Assembly (NCBI GenBank): GCA_012931725.1 | Contig: CM022948.1 | Location: forward strand, 45,265,898-45,329,897 | Reading direction: 5' to 3' | Source of the DNA: Litsea cubeba | Taxonomy: Eukaryota; Streptophyta; Magnoliopsida; Laurales; Lauraceae | DNA: 64,000 nucleotides | In this document: positions 11,964-23,650 of the stretch, in pieces | Layout of the letters: each line of letters opens with the position of its first letter | How positions within the stretch are numbered: position 1 is the stretch's first letter | Position numbers and translations under genes: made by a program | Notes under the pieces: generated by a model | Told to the model about the DNA's origin: nothing | Database searches by the model: none | Seen by the model: the letters and a program-made list of their open reading frames with translations, nothing else

Positions 11964-12723
11964 ACTTTTGTCACCTTGTAGCGGTTGCCGGTCTAGAACT
12001 TCAGCAGAGTTTTCTCTCTTTCTTTCTCTAGATTTCATGTGCTTTTTTCTTATCAGGGATCTCGGTTTGGTTTTTTCCGATCTAGAATTCTTTGGAATGC
12101 TCTCCTATTTATAGGCTTTTAGGTAGCCATTTAGGAGGATTTATGAGCCTTAATTTTCATAAAGCTACATAAAGGGAGGAGTTACAAGATTGAATTCTTT
12201 ATTTTGTAACTCCTTTTTCTTGGCTTCTGATTGGCCGGAGGAGATTGAGGGCATTTAATCGCCTTTAATCACCATGATGGGAGGAGTTTCATGGGTTAAA
12301 TGCCATGAATCAATTGACTTGTAACCCCCGGATGCTTACTTCTGATTGGGCCATCCAAAGAAATGAATTAATGATTGCAATAAAGCTAGACAATTAATCG
12401 CATTAAGTGGTCGCCGAGCAGTTGAAGAGTCGCGGGCCGTGCTGCGTCTTTTGGGATTCTTCTGGCGATGATCATCGATGGATCTTCATGTAGATCGACA
12501 TCGGATGACCATATAACTTCAAGTATTGGTTGCCAACAGCGGGTCGGTGCCATCTGTCCTGTCGATTTCTCGATCGGTTGGGTAGAAAACACACTTTTTG
12601 GTTGACCGGTTGGCGATCAATGTTAATTTTGATACTCTTGATGATTGACCCGTGATTTTGACAGATGTCAAAGGATTTGGTGTCTCAAAAGTATGAATTA
12701 TGGAAAACCCCACGGGTCGTATG

Positions 12724-13665
12724 CTTCGAATCGCGAAAAAACGATGAAAAACGGGGCTTCCGGGGCCCACCCGGCGATCCCGGGCTCCATGGTCGCCGGC
12801 GATCATGGGCCAGGGTCGCAGGCCCCTGCGACCCTGGGGGGGTTTTCCCCCCTTTTGTCCCGTTTTGCATCTGTTTTTTATGTCTTTTGATTCTTTTTTC
12901 TTCTGTATTTTTTCTTGACATTTTTGATCATTTATTGGCCTGATTTCCCTGTAGAAAACTTGATGAGAATCCTTGCATTTTGGATTGCAAAGTTTCCAAT
13001 TTTCTGGGAAAGCCGAAGACTTTATCGCGCAGAGCTGCCGATTTTCCGTCAGAAGCTGAAACTGGGTCAAACGATGTCGGAATGACCTGAGATTTGGGGT
13101 GAAGCCTCCTGAGCAATAAATAAGACCAACCATAGGATTTTGTTTCAGTTTTGAAGCCGTTTGGGGTCCTATCACTAGTAGACTTATTTTTATCGCGATG
13201 AAGTCGGACGCTTCGAATCGCGACGAAATGACAAAAAATGGGGTTCCCAGGGCCCTCCCGGCGATCCCGGGCTCCAGGGTCGCCGGCGATCCTGGGGGGT
13301 GTTCCCCTCTTTTGTCCCATTTTGTGTCCATTTTTGCTATTTTTTTATTCTTTTTTCTTCTATGCTTTTACTTGACATTTTTGATCATTTATTGGCATGA
13401 TTTCCCTTTAGAAAACCTGATGAGGATCCTTGCATTTTATTTTTCAAAGTTTCCAATTTTCTGAGAAAGCCGAAGACTTTGTCGCGCAGAGCTGCCGATT
13501 TTCTATCAGAAGCTGAAACTGGGACAAACGATGTCGGAATGACCTGAAATTTGAGGTGAAGCCTGCTGAGCAATAAATAAGACCAACCATAGGCTTTTGT
13601 TTGAGTTTTGAAGCCGTTTGGGGTCCTATCACTAGTAGACTTATTTTTGTCGCGATGAAGACGTC
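12724..13665. repeat. Tandem duplication inside LTR A
   Basis: Two successive copies (about 12724-13198 and 13199-13665) each run from CTTCGAATCGCGA through the GC-rich palindromes to ATCACTAGTAGACTTATTTT. The first copy has a GC-rich insert of about 30 bp. LTRs B and C hold the segment only once. Confidence 0.75.
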
Positions 13666-13859
13666 GCGGCTTGATATGCGGTCAACCGGTGTTCGATTGA
13701 CTTGAAATTTGACAGGGAACCTATTGGAGTCATTTTAAGATGATCCATTGGCTCTATCTTGGAAACGATGGTCCCGGGGAGCTTCACCGCCGAGAGGCCT
13801 GATTTGGCTTCCGAGCGTCAAAGTCTGGTCGAATGTTGTCGAAATGACCTGAAACTTGA

Positions 13860-16665
13860 TGTAACATCCCGTCCCTTAACCCATCGTTAATTTTAATTAA
13901 TTGTTTGATTAGTTAGTAAGTTTGCTTAGAGTCTTAGCGAGTCGGGTTTATCGTATGGATCACGCGTACGAAGTCTCGCGCGAGTCCGAGAGCGTCTGGG
14001 TACAGTAGGGGGTGTTTGCAATTTGGGGATTTTTCAGGGGTTTTATCAAAATTATGAGTTTTTGTGAATTTTGGGTGCATCGGATAGATCGGGTTATTTC
14101 ATAAACATTTGCCTTCAGTCGCGTTGCAATCCGACGTGTCAAAGTACCTCAAATTAGCAATAAGGATCAAACCCATATTTTTTCATACTTATCTTATTCT
14201 AACCACTCATTCACTCATCTCTATTATATACTACACTCACCATCCGGATAACTCATTCCTACACCCATCACCATTCCTATACTATTCACTTCTTCTTCCC
14301 CATCACTACTCTTCACTACCGACACCTTCCCGGAGCTCCGTCATCGCCGATGAAGCTTCCAATCTTCTTCTCCAAGTTTCTATGATAATTAATATTCCCT
14401 TTTCTAAGCTTTTCATCCACCAACAACTCTAAGGTAGGTTCTCAAGACTTGTAGACTTAGTGAATTCTTCCTTTTGGTTAGAAATGGATTAGGGAGACTC
14501 ACCTCAACCCTTGGCATGCATTTGTAGGAGTGATTTGGGTTTGAGAGTTGATTTCTTCACCTTTGAGCTTAAAAGAGATTTTCCCCAAATTTCTCTTGGA
14601 TTTTCATGTAACTCTTCATCAAGGCAAGTAATTTATATATTATGTCTGATATGTTTGTTTCTCCTTTGATTCGATGATTAATTGATGATTTAGATGACCT
14701 TTGCTCATTTGAAGATTTAGTTTTGAAAACATGATAATTATGTGTATTTGATTAATGAATTGGATTATGAAATTGATGACTTGATTAGATAGACAAATAG
14801 AATTAGAATGAATTGGTTTTATACTTGATTTGATCATATATCAGGTTCAGAGAAGAAAGGAATGGAATTGGACCCAATCCACTGCATTAACAGAACCTGA
14901 AATCTGGTTCTGCAGTGTAGTAGGTCGACCGAAACAAGGGGTAGGTCGACCGAAGACACATGGACAGGTTTGCTGAAGCCTGACCATTTTTACTGTTCAC
15001 AATTTCTGCACACTAATGCAGGTCGACCCGGGCTGTACTAGGTCGACCGGGACAACTATTGAGGACCTTTTGAAGGACTCTTTTGACCTCTTTTTCTATT
15101 GGACTTGTATGGAACCTTGGCTATCTTTTTGGACTCATTTGACTATGTATGAGGAGTGTTTTGAGCAGAAGATTCCTCATGGTTATTCCGGTTGCATTGG
15201 AATCCATTTTTATTCAATCTTGAACGGTACGGGACAACGGGATACTCTCTCTAAATCTATGCACGAAGAATATTCATCTGAGTATCCTAAACCTTAATCC
15301 TTTCGTTGACTGAGTAGGAATGTATGATGCTTCGGGATTAACATTTGTACTTAGGATTGGATTGTCTATCGTTTATGATTCCGAATAGTACTGTTTGGTA
15401 CTGTCTACATGTGATGTACATGTTCATTAGCTTCGTTTGTTTTATTTTGTTTGGGATCATATGATGAACTTAAATGATGAAATAAGGATCCCTTTTGATG
15501 TTCCGTTTTGTTCTGAAGTTTGATGTAAGTGTTGTGACTAGACGGCTTTGATTGTAAAGCATGTTGAGAACTACTTATTGTGATATTGAATTGAAGAAGT
15601 TTGTTTTGAAGAAGTTTGAAGTTTGTTTGTTTGTTAGTTTTGATTTGATGATGGAAAAGTAGTTTCTCTATGATGATTGACGAACTTTTTCACACAAGAA
15701 AGTCTAGTCCCTCACTATTGTTTGTATAGGACTCTTGTGTTAGGCATCACTTAGCTGTAAACGCCCAACACACTTGGGGCACCATTTGTGTGAGGACTTT
15801 GGATTGAACGTCTGCGCAGTACGACTTTTTATTTTTAGATGGATGTACACCATCATCTGATACCCGTTTTGTCTGAATAAGTCTATCTGGAATTTGTTTT
15901 GTTTTTATTTTAAGGGTATCATTCTGTCTGCTTGCCGGGGTTTTAACCCGTGCCACTCTACCACGAACTCTAAGTTGAGTATGGAGGGTCATGTGAAACT
16001 ATCCGTGGTGCATTAGCTTTTGTGATTTGCCTATTTGTTAGATGTCTTATTAGTCAGTTTATGATTCGAATGCTACGCATTATCACTTCTGAATGTAAGG
16101 CATTTCTCATGATTTTGTCTATCGTATGGTTAAATCTAATTCGTCCTGCATATCTATTGATGTTTTATATACATTATTTGCCGACCGTCGTGTCTGATAA
16201 TATTACTCTTGGTGCATAGGTACCGAGCCTTACTATTACGCAGAGGAGGAAACGATGGAGGAAGTTCAGGCAGATCAGCCTAATGACTCCGTAGAGTATA
16301 GTACGGACGGCATTGTTTAGCCGTGACGACCCCGTACACGAGTGCCTTAATGATATATCTGTTTAGTTTTATCTTTTTGGTTCTTTTATCTTTTGTTATG
16401 ATTAATACTTTTGTTAACAATCTCAAACTTGAACTCTAGTTATAGTATTCAGTATTTGCTCAAACTATACTCTTTTAAGATACCATTTGTAATTATAAGC
16501 TTCCGCTATTTGTTATATGTATTTGAGGAAATGTTTGCACCTCACAGCGGTCTTCGATCCAATTGGGACATGATTGGGGCTAAGTTATATTTAATTAAGT
16601 TTGAAAAATTTTTAATTAGCCCTAATCTCACGCATAACCCCGGTTTACATTTTGGGGGCGTGACA
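13860..16665 (+). repeat. 5' LTR of the Tekay element
   Basis: 2806 bp, starting TGTAACATCCCGTCCC and ending GGGGGCGTGACA. Open frames inside it (for example 15016-15297) recur in the 3' LTR only because LTRs are copies. It contains four GGTCGACC palindromes at 14923-15048. Confidence 0.95.
14921..15050 (+). repeat. Phased GGTCGACC palindromes in the Tekay 5' LTR
   Basis: Perfect GGTCGACC octamers start at 14923, 14944, 15021 and 15041: two pairs, spaced 21 and 20 bp. The 3' LTR has the same set at about 30495-30625. Confidence 0.85.
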
Positions 16666-16668
16666 AGT

Positions 16669-16680
16669 TGGTATCAGAGC
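16669..16680 (+). other. Primer binding site of the Tekay element (tRNA-iMet)
   Basis: TGGTATCAGAGC begins three bases after the LTR end and is complementary to the 3' end of plant initiator tRNA-Met. It defines the 5' LTR boundary and the plus orientation. Confidence 0.95.
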
Positions 16681-16821
16681 TTTACTGTTTCTAGATTTAA
16701 AATATGTAGAAACTAAGACGTGTGAGGATTGGTTTTCTTTTTGGGTATTTTAGCTTTTGTAGATTGTATAGCTTGATTGTTAGATTGAGTCCCATAGGAC
16801 TAATGTTTCTTATGTTTCAGA

Positions 16822-19800
16822 ATGGCTGGCCGTAATATGCGCTCCGATAGTAGTGGTAAACCAGATAGCAGTAATGCCAATGCTAGTGCTAGTGACTCTT
16901 TTGAGGACAAATTTAACAAGCTCATGCAAGCAATTGTGACTTCACAAGAAGCACAAACTTTGAATCAGACTCAACAGCAAGAGAGTCAGACAAAACAGCA
17001 GGAGGATCAGGCTACTTTTCAGGCACAGATGCTTCAAGTTTTACAGAGGCCAACACCACCAGCTCAGGTAGTAATGCCAGCTCGAGTTACAGATCCGAAT
17101 GTTATGTATGATAAGTTCAAGAAGAGAAACCCACCAGTCTTTTATGGAAACGAAGATCCCCTTGATGCAGATGAATGGATAGTACAGATGGAAAAGATTT
17201 TTCATGTTTTTCAGTGTACAGGTCAGGAGCAAGTACAGTTATCAGCTTATATGTTCAGGGGTGTAGCGGAGATATGGTGGAAATCAGTGAAGACACCTTA
17301 TGATACGATCGATGATGCAATTGCTTGGGAATCATTTCAGAAAGAATTTCGTACCAAATACATTCCACCACATATCCAAGCTCAGAAAATTGTGGAATTT
17401 GAAACCCTAATACAAGGAGAAGATACCGTTCAAACCTATGAGCAGCGATTCACTAACCTGTCTAGGTTTGCACCAGCCTTAGTACGGACCGAAGAAGATA
17501 AAATTATGAGATTTATTCGGGGATTGAGGCCTGACATTAAGATGGAGGTAACATCGGTTGTATTGCCTACTTTTGAGGAAAATCTGAAACGTGCATATTG
17601 GGCTGAAGAGTCTATCCGGCAGAAAATTCTTTATAACCAGCAGCTTCAACAAGCACAGAATCTGTTTAGGAGTCAGAGTTCAGGTCAGTATCAGCCGCAA
17701 CGTCCACAACAACCGTATCAGCACCAGCGTCCACAGCAGCAATACCAGCAGTAAGCCAAGAAACTTAAGGTAGGTCCAACAATAGGAATTCGTTATGATA
17801 ATTGTCATAAGAATCACCCGACAGTAGCGTGTAGATGGGTTACAGGAGGTTGCTTTGAGTGTGGTTTGATGGGTCATCAGATTAAGGATTGCCCGAAAAA
17901 GACTGGACAAGGTGTGAGGAGTGCAGCTCCTATTCGACCACCATTAGCAGCACAGCCTTGGAGGCAGGCACAGCAGCAACAACAGCCTAGACTTCCGGCA
18001 CCACCACAAGGCAGGGGACATCAGAGGCCCCAGGGACAACAGAGACCTCAGGGTCAACAATACAGACAGCAAGGACAGTAGATACCTCATCAGCGTGGCA
18101 AACTTTTTGCCTTGGATCAGCAGGAAGGCGAGGAAGTTGGAGGAGTTGTGGAAGGCACACTCTTTATTTCAGATGTACCTGCTAGAGTCTTATTTGATTC
18201 TGGTTCCACACACTCTTTTGTTTCACCTATCTTTGCTGCATGCTTGGTAGGAGATATAGTTCCATTGCATTATATTCTCTTCGTCAGCACTCCCTTAGGA
18301 AAAACTGTGCAGTGTGAATCCTATTATCCAGCATGTAAAGTGCAAGTGGAGAACTTTGTTCTATCTGCAAACTTAATAATTCTAGGGATGAAAGATTTTG
18401 ATGTGATTTTGGGTATGGATTGGTTATCCACCTATAGAGCAGTGATGGATTGCTTTAACAAGACAATCAGATTGCAAGTGTTGGCAGACAGTGTGGAGAT
18501 TGTTGGAGAGCGGAGACCCATGTCCACGAGAATAATTTCCGCCTTGAAGGCAGATAGATTGATTAGGAGTGGTTGTGAGGGTTATATGGCATTTATCACG
18601 GAGGACAAATTGTCCAAAGTGGTGGAAGATATTCCAGTTGTGTGTGAATTCCCAGATGTCTTTCCAGAAGAAATACCTGGATTACCACCGGTTCGAGAAA
18701 TTGATTTCACGATTGAGCTTGTGCCAGGAACGGCACCGATATCAAAAGCACCTTACCGTATGGCTCCAGCAGAGTTAAGAGAGCTAAAAGCTCAGTTGCA
18801 AGATCTCTTGGACAAGGGATTTGTGAGACCGAGTGTATCACCATGGGGTGCACCGGTGTTGTTTGTGAAGAAGAAGGATGGTACAATGCGTATGTGCATA
18901 GATTACAGGCAGCTGAATCAGGTTACGATCAAGAACAAGTACCCTTTACCAAGGATAGACGAGTTATTTGATCAATTGCAAGGTGCACAGTACTTTTCTA
19001 AGATAGACTTGAGATCGGGCTACCATCAGATACGTGTTAGAGAGCAAGATTTGCAGAAGACATCCTTCAGGACCAGATACGGACATTATGAATTCTTGGT
19101 TATGCCATTTGGACTGACCAACGCACCGGGAGTATTCATGGCTTTGATGAACAGGATCTTTGCACCATACTTAGATCGGTTCACAGTCATTTTCATAGAC
19201 GATGTTCTAGTCTATTCGAAGTCCAGAGATGAACATGCAGATCATTTAAGGAGTTCATTGCAAATTTTGAGAGAAAATCAACTTTATGCCAAGCTGAGTA
19301 AGTGTGAATTTTGGCTTGAACAAGTGTCATTTTTGGGACATATCATCTCTAGAGAAGGTTTATCAGTAGATCCAACAAAGATTGAGGCAGTAGTCAGTTG
19401 GCAGAGTCCGAAGTCAGTGTCAGATATCAGAAGTTTTCTGGGTTTGGCAGGATATTACAGAAGATTTGTGAAGGGATTCTCCAGTATAGCAGCCCCATTG
19501 ACCAAATTGACAAGGAAGGATGTTCCATTTGTGTGGTCAGAGAAGTGTGAAGAGAATTTTCAGGAGTTGAAGACCAGATTGACTACAGCTCCTATCCTTA
19601 CCTTACCTACGGGAAATGGAGGGTTTGTGATTTTTACCGATGCTTCAGGCATTGGATTGGGATGCGTTCTTATGCAGGAAGGGAAAGTAGTGGCTTACGG
19701 TTCCAGACAGTTGAAAGAGCATGAAAAGAAATACGCTACCCATGATTTAGAACTTGCAGCAGTAGTTATGGCACTTAAAATGTGGAGACACTACCTGTAT

Positions 19801-21521
19801 GGAGAGAAATTCGAGGTTCACTCGGATCACAGGAGTCTTCAGTACCTGTTTGGACAGAAGGATCTTAACATGAGGCAGACTAGATGGATGGAGTACATCA
19901 AGGACTATGATTTTCCGATAAAGTATCATCCCGGGAAAGCTAATGTAGTAGCAGATGCACTGAGCAGGAAGACGGCGAATACCGGATGTTTACAGACAGA
20001 GTGGTTTTTGACAGAATTATTCAGAGATATGACTATAGAATTTCAGCCTCAGAGTGAGAGAATTATGGTTGCCAACATGCTTACTTGGGAACCAGAGATT
20101 CTTAGTAGAATCAAGGACAGTCAGAGAGAGGATCCAGAGTTAGTCAGAGTTATTGACAACATAGCAGACAGAACAGAATTCAGACTCATAAATGGAGTGT
20201 TGTATTGCCAGGACAGATTATGTGTACCGGGTGTTCATGATTTGAGAAACGAGATTATGGTTGAGGCACATCATTCTCGTTATGCTATTCACCCTGGGAG
20301 CACCAAAATGTATCAGAACTTGAGAAGTTTTTACTGGTGGAATAACATGAAGAAGGACATTGCAGAATTTGTCTCGAGATGTCTTGTGTGTCAGCAAGTG
20401 AAGGTTGAACATCAAAAACCTCCAGGTTTACTTCAACCCTTGAAGATACCAGAATGGAAGTGGGAACACATTACCATGGACTTTGTGTCAGGATTACCAC
20501 CCACGAGAGACAGTGATAGTATCTGGGTGATTGTTGACAGACTCACCAAGTCAGCACATTTCATTCCGATGAGAATGAAAGGATCTATGGATGTTTTGGC
20601 AAATAAGTACATCGAGAGCATCGTTAGATTGCATGGAATTCTAGATTCCATTGTTTCAGACAGAGACATGAGGTTTGTGGGTAGATTTTGGGTTAGTTTG
20701 CAAGCAGCTTTAGGCACTACCTTGAATTTCAGTACTGCATATCACCCGCAGACTGATGGACAGACTGAAAGGACCAATCAGACTATGGAGGATATGTTGC
20801 GGGCTTGTGTTCTTGATTTCGGAAAAGATTGGGAGAAGAGTCTTCCTTTGTGTGAGTTCGCCTACAACAATAGTTATCATTCCAGTATCGGGATGGCACC
20901 ATTTGAGGCACTGTATGGACGAAAGTGTAAGACTCCTATTTGTTGGGAAGAAATTGGTGTTCGGAGTTTTCATGGACCTTCGATCGTCAGTGATACCAGT
21001 GAGAAAGTGAAACAAATCATTGACAGACTGAAGATTTCAAGAGACCGACAGAAGAGCTACGCAGACCCGAAGAGAAGAGATTTGCAATTCCATGTTGGAG
21101 ATAAAGTGTTTCTCGAGGTTTCACCAACTAGAGGAACTATGAGATTCGGTCAGAAAGGGAAATTGGCTCGGAGATACATAGGACCGTTTGAGATTGATAT
21201 GCGCGTTGGTGAAGTAGCATACCGATTGATACTACCAGCAGAGTTAGCAAAGTTCACAAGGTTTTTCATATCTCTATGCTGAGGAAGTACATTCCAGACC
21301 CTTCACATGCATTACATCATGAGACTTTGGATGTACAGCCAGACGTCACATTTGTGGAGAAACCGAAGAAGATCATTGATACAAAGGAACATGTTTTAAG
21401 GAATAGGACTATTCATTGGGTCAAAGTACAGTGGGAGCACCACAGTCCAAGCGAAGCAACTTGGGAACTCAGAGATCAGATTCAGGAGAAGTATCCACAG
21501 TTATTGACAGAAGTACAATGA
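16822..21521 (+). pseudogene. Tekay gag-pol polyprotein, two in-frame stops and one frameshift
   Basis: One reading frame runs from the ATG at 16822 to 21282, interrupted only by TAA at 17752-17754 and TAG at 18079-18081. Gag: a low-complexity N-terminus, then a retrotransposon gag domain (DEWIVQMEKIFHVFQC), a Gln-rich stretch and a zinc knuckle CFECGLMGHQIKDC near 17850. In the long frame from 18112: protease DSG at residues 29-31; RT with FIDD at 361-364; RNase H with TDAS near 509; integrase zinc finger HH..C757xxC760; and catalytic D790, D850, E886 with the usual D-35-E spacing. Near 21270 the frame shifts by one base into 21276-21521, which holds a C-terminal chromodomain-like block (TIHWVKVQWEHHSPSEATWE). 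That block and the overall layout point to the Tekay/Del lineage. RT and integrase look undamaged. Confidence 0.9.
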
Positions 21522-21560
21522 TTACCGGAAGTGTGTTAGTGATTTGGAGGACCAAATATC

Positions 21561-21575
21561 CTAAGGGGGGGAGTA
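21561..21575 (+). other. Polypurine tract of the Tekay element
   Basis: CTAAGGGGGGGAGTA lies directly before the 3' LTR start TGTAACATCC. Confidence 0.9.
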
Positions 21576-22178
21576 TGTAACATCCCGTCCCTTAACCCAT
21601 CGTTAATTTTAATTAATTATTTGATTAGTTAGTAAGTTTGCTTAGAGTCTTAGCGAGTCGGGTTTATCATATGGATCACGCGTACGAAGTCTCGCGCGAG
21701 TCCGAGAGCGTCTGGGTACAGTAGGGGGGTGTTTGCAATTTGGGGAGTTTTCAGGGGTTTTATCGAAATTATGAGTTTTTGTGAATTTTGGGTGCATCGG
21801 ATAGATCGGGTTATTTCATAAACATTTGCCTTCAGTCGCGTTGCAATCCGACGTGTCAAAGTACCTCAAATTAGCAATAAGGATCAAACCCATATTTTTC
21901 CATACTTATCTTATTCTAACCACTCATTCACTCATCTCTATTATATACTACACTCACTGTTAGATCTCGTGATCACTGAGAGGGGGGGGGGTGAATCAGT
22001 GATCTCTTTTAAACAGGTCCTTGCTAACAACAATTCAAATCAAACCACACAATTTGACACCAGATTTTACGTGGTTCACCAAAAGGCTACGTCCACGGTT
22101 CAATCCCGTCCGAACAACAATCCGGTACAGGTCTGAATCTTATTTAGTCGCACCGACGACAAAGAGCACCAACCCTTA

Positions 22179-22311
22179 AATTCAGATAGCACCAACTATC
22201 TAGGAAGCACCGACTCCCTTAGGTTTCAGATAGCACCAACTATCTAGGAAGCACCGACTCCCTTAGGTTTCAGATAGCACCAACTATCTAGGAAGCTACA
22301 ACTCCCTTTAC
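22179..22311. repeat. 44-bp tandem repeat in the Sirevirus-like LTR
   Basis: Three copies of a 44-bp unit containing AGATAGCACCAACTATCT, itself a 6-bp inverted repeat around CACCAA. The last copy is divergent. The same array sits in the other LTR at about 28762-28893. Confidence 0.85.
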
Positions 22312-22790
22312 AATTTGTCTGCACCCACAGACAGGATCACCAAACCCCAAAACACCAAGCACCAACTTGATGATTACAGCAAAGAAGATAAACTGATCTA
22401 CAGCCCTTTCCCCTCTACAATTCTCTCTCTCTCAATCCCTTACAAATAGAAATCTAAAGCATAAAAGAGAGACTTATCTTATGAACGAAAATACCATCTT
22501 CATGAGGCTTCAAATTCGTCCACACTTGCTGTAGAAAGTTGCTCCACAACAGCAAGACACAAGCACCTTCTTCTCCAAGCACTCTTCTCTCCAAAACTCT
22601 CTCAAACTCTTCTTTCTTTGATGCTTATTATTGAAAACGAGATTAGGAGTGTTTATATAGGTTTTAGCAACCCCAAAGAGTGTCCAAAATAGGCTACAAT
22701 TCGTTAGAAAGAGTCCCAAACGAATTACCAACAATTCCTAACTTTTAGCAAAAGACTTCTAATTCTGCAATACTTGCTGTCTGTGTGTTC

Positions 22791-23046
22791 TCGGTCGACA
22801 TCATACTGTGCTCGGTCGACCGGGTGAACAGGGCGCCTGACGAACTTTCAAAAAGTTGTAAGTTGTCAAATTCTGGAACCCGAGCTCGGTCGACATCCTG
22901 GAAGCCTCGGTCGACCGCGTGCATGCTCGGTTGACCGCACCAGGAGCTGGGTCGACCGGATGACCTCTGTGTCAAAAATAACTGTAAGCTCTGATTTTGC
23001 ACTTTCTTCATGCTCGGTCGACCGGCCAGGGAGCTCGGTCGACCGG
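22791..23046. repeat. Phased GGTCGACC palindromes in the Sirevirus-like LTR
   Basis: GGTCGAC(C) or one-base variants start at 22793, 22814, 22888, 22909, 22929 (GGTTGACC), 22950, 23016 and 23037. Within the three groups successive starts are 20 or 21 bp apart. The other LTR holds the same array at about 29375-29630. Confidence 0.9.
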
Positions 23047-23238
23047 GTACACTGCACCAGGAAAAACTGATTTTCTTCACTGTTTTCCTTTTTCATTCTT
23101 CTTGAGCTCTATCACTTCCACTCTTTCAACACATGATTGAGACATAGTGTTGACAATAATTCCAATACAATTTGATGCTTGAGACACCAAACACACCAAT
23201 GCTTCAAGATTCAACTCAATGCATCTCAAATTCCAACA

Positions 23239-23250
23239 ATCTCCCCCTTT
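23239..23250 (-). other. Polypurine tract of the Sirevirus-like element
   Basis: AAAGGGGGAGAT on the minus strand directly before the LTR start TGTTGGAATTTGAG. Confidence 0.95.
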
Positions 23251-23650
23251 GGAATTGTTGGCAACACTTGGAACTTCAACACAGACACTTGGAACATGTT
23301 GACATCATAGAGCCTTTTTAGAACAATAAACTCCCCTTGGAACATGATCTTCTCATTCACTATCTTGATACCAATTTTCATTCCAATCTTCCATCTTCCT
23401 CATGCTATCATATAAGACTAACTTCAACATGCATATAGTCTTTCCTTGCATAATCTTCTCAGCATAACTTGATACCAATCTCCAGATAACCTTCTCAAGA
23501 TGACATGCATATCAACCTTTCCATGCATAATCTTCTCCCCCTTTGACAATAATTCCAAAGGGACCAATCTAGGAGCAAATAAGATATTCAACGAATTCAT
23601 TGCTCCCCCTTTCTGGCACATCTCCTAAGGTGTAGGAGAGTGAGTAACTC
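23251..23650. other. Untranslated 3' internal region of the Sirevirus-like element
   Basis: About 400 bp between the end of pol and the purine tract. I see no convincing gene; the 65-residue minus-strand frame 23424-23621 has no family resemblance. Confidence 0.5.

Larger units (their letters stand above)
11274..13859 (-). repeat. 3' LTR of element A, first part
   Basis: Starts TGATGGAC on the plus strand, homologous to 41736 and 54316. It holds the TATAGCC motif stretch (11531-11605), a G/C-run hairpin (11932-11963), a minus-strand TATA-like CCTATAAATAGG (12104-12115), GC-rich palindromes and the first of the roughly 150-bp modules. A tandem duplication of about 470 bp makes it longer than B and C. 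The Tekay element enters at 13860; the target duplication CTTGA occupies 13855-13859. Confidence 0.85.
21958..23238 (-). repeat. 3' LTR of the Sirevirus-like element
   Basis: 1281 bp. It contains an inverted repeat GATCACTGA/TCAGTGATC around a G run (21969-22003), three tandem 44-bp units at about 22179-22311, a minus-strand TATA-like CTATATAAAC (22651-22660), and the phased GGTCGACC array (22793-23044), which lies upstream of that TATA box in minus orientation. Confidence 0.95.

Noticed and set aside
12519..13331. 270-residue minus-strand open frame in LTR A
   Set aside because: It lies across the GC-rich palindromes of the LTR and its duplication, is not conserved in frame in LTRs B and C, and shows no family motif.
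15016..15297. 93-residue plus-strand frame repeated at 30590-30871
   Set aside because: The apparent conservation is only because the two copies lie in the two LTRs of one element; no motif and no coding signal.
23424..23621. Possible env-like or extra ORF between pol and purine tract of the Sirevirus-like element
   Set aside because: Only 65 residues, no membrane segment or motif, and too short for the env-like genes of some Sireviruses.
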